Shown here in pieces: positions 20,676-22,925 of a stretch of 22,925 nucleotides of DNA. Positions within the stretch are counted from its first letter, which is position 1, and each line of letters begins with the position of its first letter. The DNA comes from Haplomitrium mnioides (lineage: Eukaryota; Marchantiophyta; Haplomitriopsida; Calobryales), in NCBI GenBank assembly GCA_049999725.1, contig JBNGIS010030524.1, positions 1-22,925 on the forward strand, in the 5' to 3' direction. The notes below the pieces were generated by a model. It was not told where the DNA came from. It searched no databases and saw only the letters and a list, made by a program, of their open reading frames with translations. Made by a program: the position numbers and the translations under genes.

Positions 20676-22550
20676 ATGGCATCTTAAGAAAATGCTTCCA
20701 GACCTGACCAACCAAAGCCTTACACTTATTTGGTTTCTATCAAGGCTCTTAAGCCAGAAAAACTAGAGTGGGATTGGCTAGTTAATTGTTGCTCCTTGAA
20801 AGACCCCGATCAACATCTTTACCATTTTGCTAAGGAAGGTGAGAAATTCAATTTGGATCTTGTGGTCCAAATCACTATGATCAGAGATGGCAAGAAAGCC
20901 AAGATCGAGCTGCTTGTGCAGTCACATGATGCGATTACCCTTTATAGTGCAAATCGCAAACGATTTGCTTTTTTTGAGATGAAGTAGAGGGACATTTTTG
21001 TCAAGCATCTTTAGGCGGCAAAGGAAGATAGCAAGGTAAATTTTTAAAACCCTTTTTCATTTGTTTTCTTTTTTGATTGAATTGAAACTCTAAGGTCCAT
21101 GCGCGCATGGGCTCTCGGCTCCAAGCGCAATTGGACCCCCCGGTCCATGCACGCATGGACTCTCGGGTCCTTGTGTGCAAGGACTCTCTGGTCCTTGCGC
21201 GCTTGGACCTAGAAATCCATGCCCATGGACTTCTAGGTCCTTGCACAAGTGGACTCCCATATCCATGCATGCATAGACCAAAGAGTCATTGCGCGAGTGG
21301 ACCTTGGACTCCATGTGGGTATGGAGTCCATAGTCTATGCAAGCATGGACTGCATTTTCTTTTTTCTTACTCTGAACACTTGTACTTGTGCTTAATTGTT
21401 TTTTTGTTTTGTTTTCAGTTTACTTAGTTTCTAGAAGATTTTGTCGATTCCTACAAAGCCGCAAAGCACGTCGAACGGGATTTCATAAAGTTGGCCATCC
21501 ACATCAAAATTATGAAGCCCAAACATGTCATTAATATTCAACAACTAGTGTCGCATCCGAGTGGGGCTACATTTTCAATTCACGCTGCACAAAAGAAAAG
21601 GTGGAGCCAGTTGAGGCTCGCAAAAAGAAAAAACATGCGGTCCAAAAGAAAAAAGCCTATTCCGGTAGTAGTTATTGAGGAGGAGCCAGCCCCCTCCAAA
21701 TCTCCAGCAAGGTCGTCTTTTGCTGCCTCTTCATGTTCAGCACCAAGTAGCTTGGGGCAAGAAACAAAGTCGGAGCCAGTTCGAGCTCTAATGTCAAAAG
21801 TAAAAATGCAATCGCACAAGGGGTTGTCAACTTTCCAAGAACGGGAGATGGTGGACCCTCAAACAATGTCTGAGGAAGATAAAAACAAAATCAGGAAGTC
21901 TGCAATCCAGCGATGCTGAGTCCGTAAAGAAACAATTACTATTAGGCTAGAGAACTTGAATTTGTCAAAACCTAGAATGGACAATTGGGGGCATTTCTAG
22001 ATTAAAAGGCTGAATGAAAATTTTGTTGAGCTTCTCGCGGAGAGAATGCTCACAAATAAGTATGTGCATAGTTTTTTTTATTGTTGTTGTTGACCCGAAG
22101 TGCGGGTTGAAGGACAAGTCAGAGTTTGATGTTAGGAACCCTAACAAGTATCGCTACGAGGTTGCACGAGGCAATCACAGTGCCGAAGTAAGGTAACTTT
22201 TGATCACAAAATACAGAGCAAAGAATCTGACACTTTCACTTTGTAACTGCTATGTGTACGTGGGTCTTACACCAACAGAGGCACGTATTTTCGCAACTGA
22301 TGACAACTATGATCAAAGGTATAGGTTGGAAATAACCTCAATTCAAAAGGTCAAATATTGGCATTAGAAGTTTGTGGAGAGTAGGATGGTGTCATTCCAG
22401 AAACTGAAAAGAGAGTTGGTGCTGGAAACCTTGGAGGTCAAGCCCAAGTCCACACTTGAGAAGACAATCACTCCTCAAGACAACAAGTTCTAGCTTGCAT
22501 TTTGAACTAGTGACCTCTACAACAAAGCATACTTTCGATGTGTGTAGTGA
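20676..22550 (+). pseudogene. Two-exon gene with a ParB/sulfiredoxin-like domain, decayed
   Basis: Exon 1 (20676-21035) starts in good plant context, AAAATGGC, as MAS-stop-ENASRPDQPKPYTYLVSI. Intron 21036-21418 is GT...AG, phase 0, with acceptor TTTTGTTTTCAG. Exon 2 continues FLEDFVDSYKAAKHVERDF, a basic Lys/Arg stretch (about 21590-21660, possible nuclear targeting), a Pro/Ser-rich linker, then a frameshift at a T8 run (22072-22079). The last part resembles a ParB-like fold: IKRLNENFVELLAERML (helix), IVVVDPK (strand), YRYEVARGNHSAEVRQLL (strand, G-x-H loop, helix, compare GERRWRA in ParB and GCHR in sulfiredoxin), YVYVGLTPTEARIFATDDN (strand and helix before an N). Stops are almost all TAA/TAG at likely Gln codons. 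The assignment is by pattern only; role unknown, possibly DNA binding or nucleotide-dependent clamping. Confidence 0.5.
21091..21354. repeat. Intronic array of eleven 24-bp palindromes
   Basis: Eleven units of 24 bp (one is 2 bp shorter) lie wholly inside the intron of the ParB-like gene. The reference unit is GGTCCATGCACGCATGGACT plus four bases. Arms vary together in several units: CCATG...CATGG (units 1, 3, 6), CCAA...TTGG (unit 2), CCTTG...CAAGG (unit 4). Others (5, 7, 9) carry mismatches. As 24 is a multiple of three, long frames open on both strands (21001-21270 and 21090-21314 minus, 21107-21427 plus), but they are repeat shadows. Confidence 0.85.
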
Positions 22551-22631
22551 CTGTAGTTAGTGATCTGCTATCTAGGTGGATAGATATCTGGTTATAACAT
22601 GAAAAACCATTCATGAAACTATAAACAACCG

Positions 22632-22925
22632 CTACTTTGAACCAGGAACAGGCTACTCAGAACAAGAACCTTTTTTTTTGGGAAAATTGTGATTTTTCAT
22701 ATCAAAAAACATCAAAAACGAGGAAAATTTTGAAAAACAAAAAGTACATGAGTTTTTGGGGATTTTTTTGGTCATTTCAGCAACCATAATAGAGCAAAAG
22801 TCAATTTCGATACGCAAAATCAATCAATATTACTGGTTTTTACGAAAACATTTGAAAACTTGAATCTGTTTAAAGTCATAAAAATTAAGGTAAGTTTTCA
22901 TCAAAAATTTACATTTATCATTGAT
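22632..22925 (-). repeat. Right copy of the end repeat (possible TIR)
   Basis: Reverse complement of 19-313. It begins CTACTTTGAACCAGGAACAG and runs to the window end at ATCATTGAT. It lies 82 bp downstream of the last codon of the ParB-like gene. The match to the left copy is still good at the last base, so the repeat probably extends at least 18 bp beyond the window. Confidence 0.85.

Noticed and set aside
21001-21427. Repetitive proteins on both strands across the 24-bp array
   Set aside because: A 24-bp period keeps frames open by arithmetic. The array lies inside a well-supported intron.
393-22550. A variant genetic code in which TAA and TAG mean Gln
   Set aside because: Reading TAR as Gln repairs many frames, but TGA stops at Arg-like positions, several frameshifts and missing catalytic regions remain. 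Methylation-driven decay explains all of this in a plant genome.
1-22925. tRNA, rRNA or other structured RNA genes
   Set aside because: No cloverleaf, A/B-box pair or rRNA signature was seen. The only tRNA-related sequence is the copia primer-binding site.

Overview
The window looks like nuclear DNA from a repeat-rich land plant. A gymnosperm, or another plant with a very large genome, fits best. I see no intact gene, no rRNA or tRNA, and no bacterial operon layout. Evidence for a plant: decayed GT-AG introns, LTR-retrotransposon debris with a primer-binding site matching the plant initiator-Met tRNA, a long AT-rich satellite array, and coding remnants whose stop codons mostly sit where a single C-to-T change would turn Gln (CAA/CAG) or Arg (CGA) into a stop. 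That is the decay expected of methylated plant transposons.

The outer frame resembles one large old DNA transposon or a nest of related ones. A repeat of about 295 bp lies at both window ends in opposite orientation (19-313 and 22632-22925, roughly 90% identical by eye). Further copies lie at 2300-2597, at 8960-9178 (diverged) and as a fragment at 17738-17792. On the right, two decayed genes diverge from a shared promoter region (about 20290-20675). Leftward (20090 to 18417) runs the N-terminal part of a transposase-like protein. Rightward (20676 to 22550) runs a two-exon gene whose C-terminal half carries what looks like a ParB/sulfiredoxin-like domain. On the far left (393-1019, plus strand) is the C-terminal exon of a transposase-like protein, probably the same family but from another copy.

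The left-centre (2598-8960) is a satellite of about 87 monomers of about 73 bp with small inverted repeats and variant monomers. The centre (9179-17737) is later insertions: short direct repeats resembling LTR ends, an unrecognised coiled-coil pseudogene (9463 to about 11035), a Ty1/copia reverse-transcriptase remnant (12130-12845), a GC- and CpG-rich island of 3.7 kb with LTR-like ends (13252-16962) full of minisatellites and hairpins, and a copia fragment with primer-binding site and polypurine tract only 0.6 kb apart (17035-17737).

The most unusual thread is a family of palindromic minisatellites built on a TATGCGCGCATA-like core, with periods of 52, 30 and 24 bp. They recur in noncoding DNA, mostly in places that look like introns of the element's own genes. 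The 24-bp array (21091-21354) lies wholly inside the intron of the ParB-like gene, and its palindrome arms seem to change together. A ParB-like protein, a transposase, palindromic arrays and a large satellite in one putative eukaryotic element is the candidate undescribed system. The functional link is inference only.
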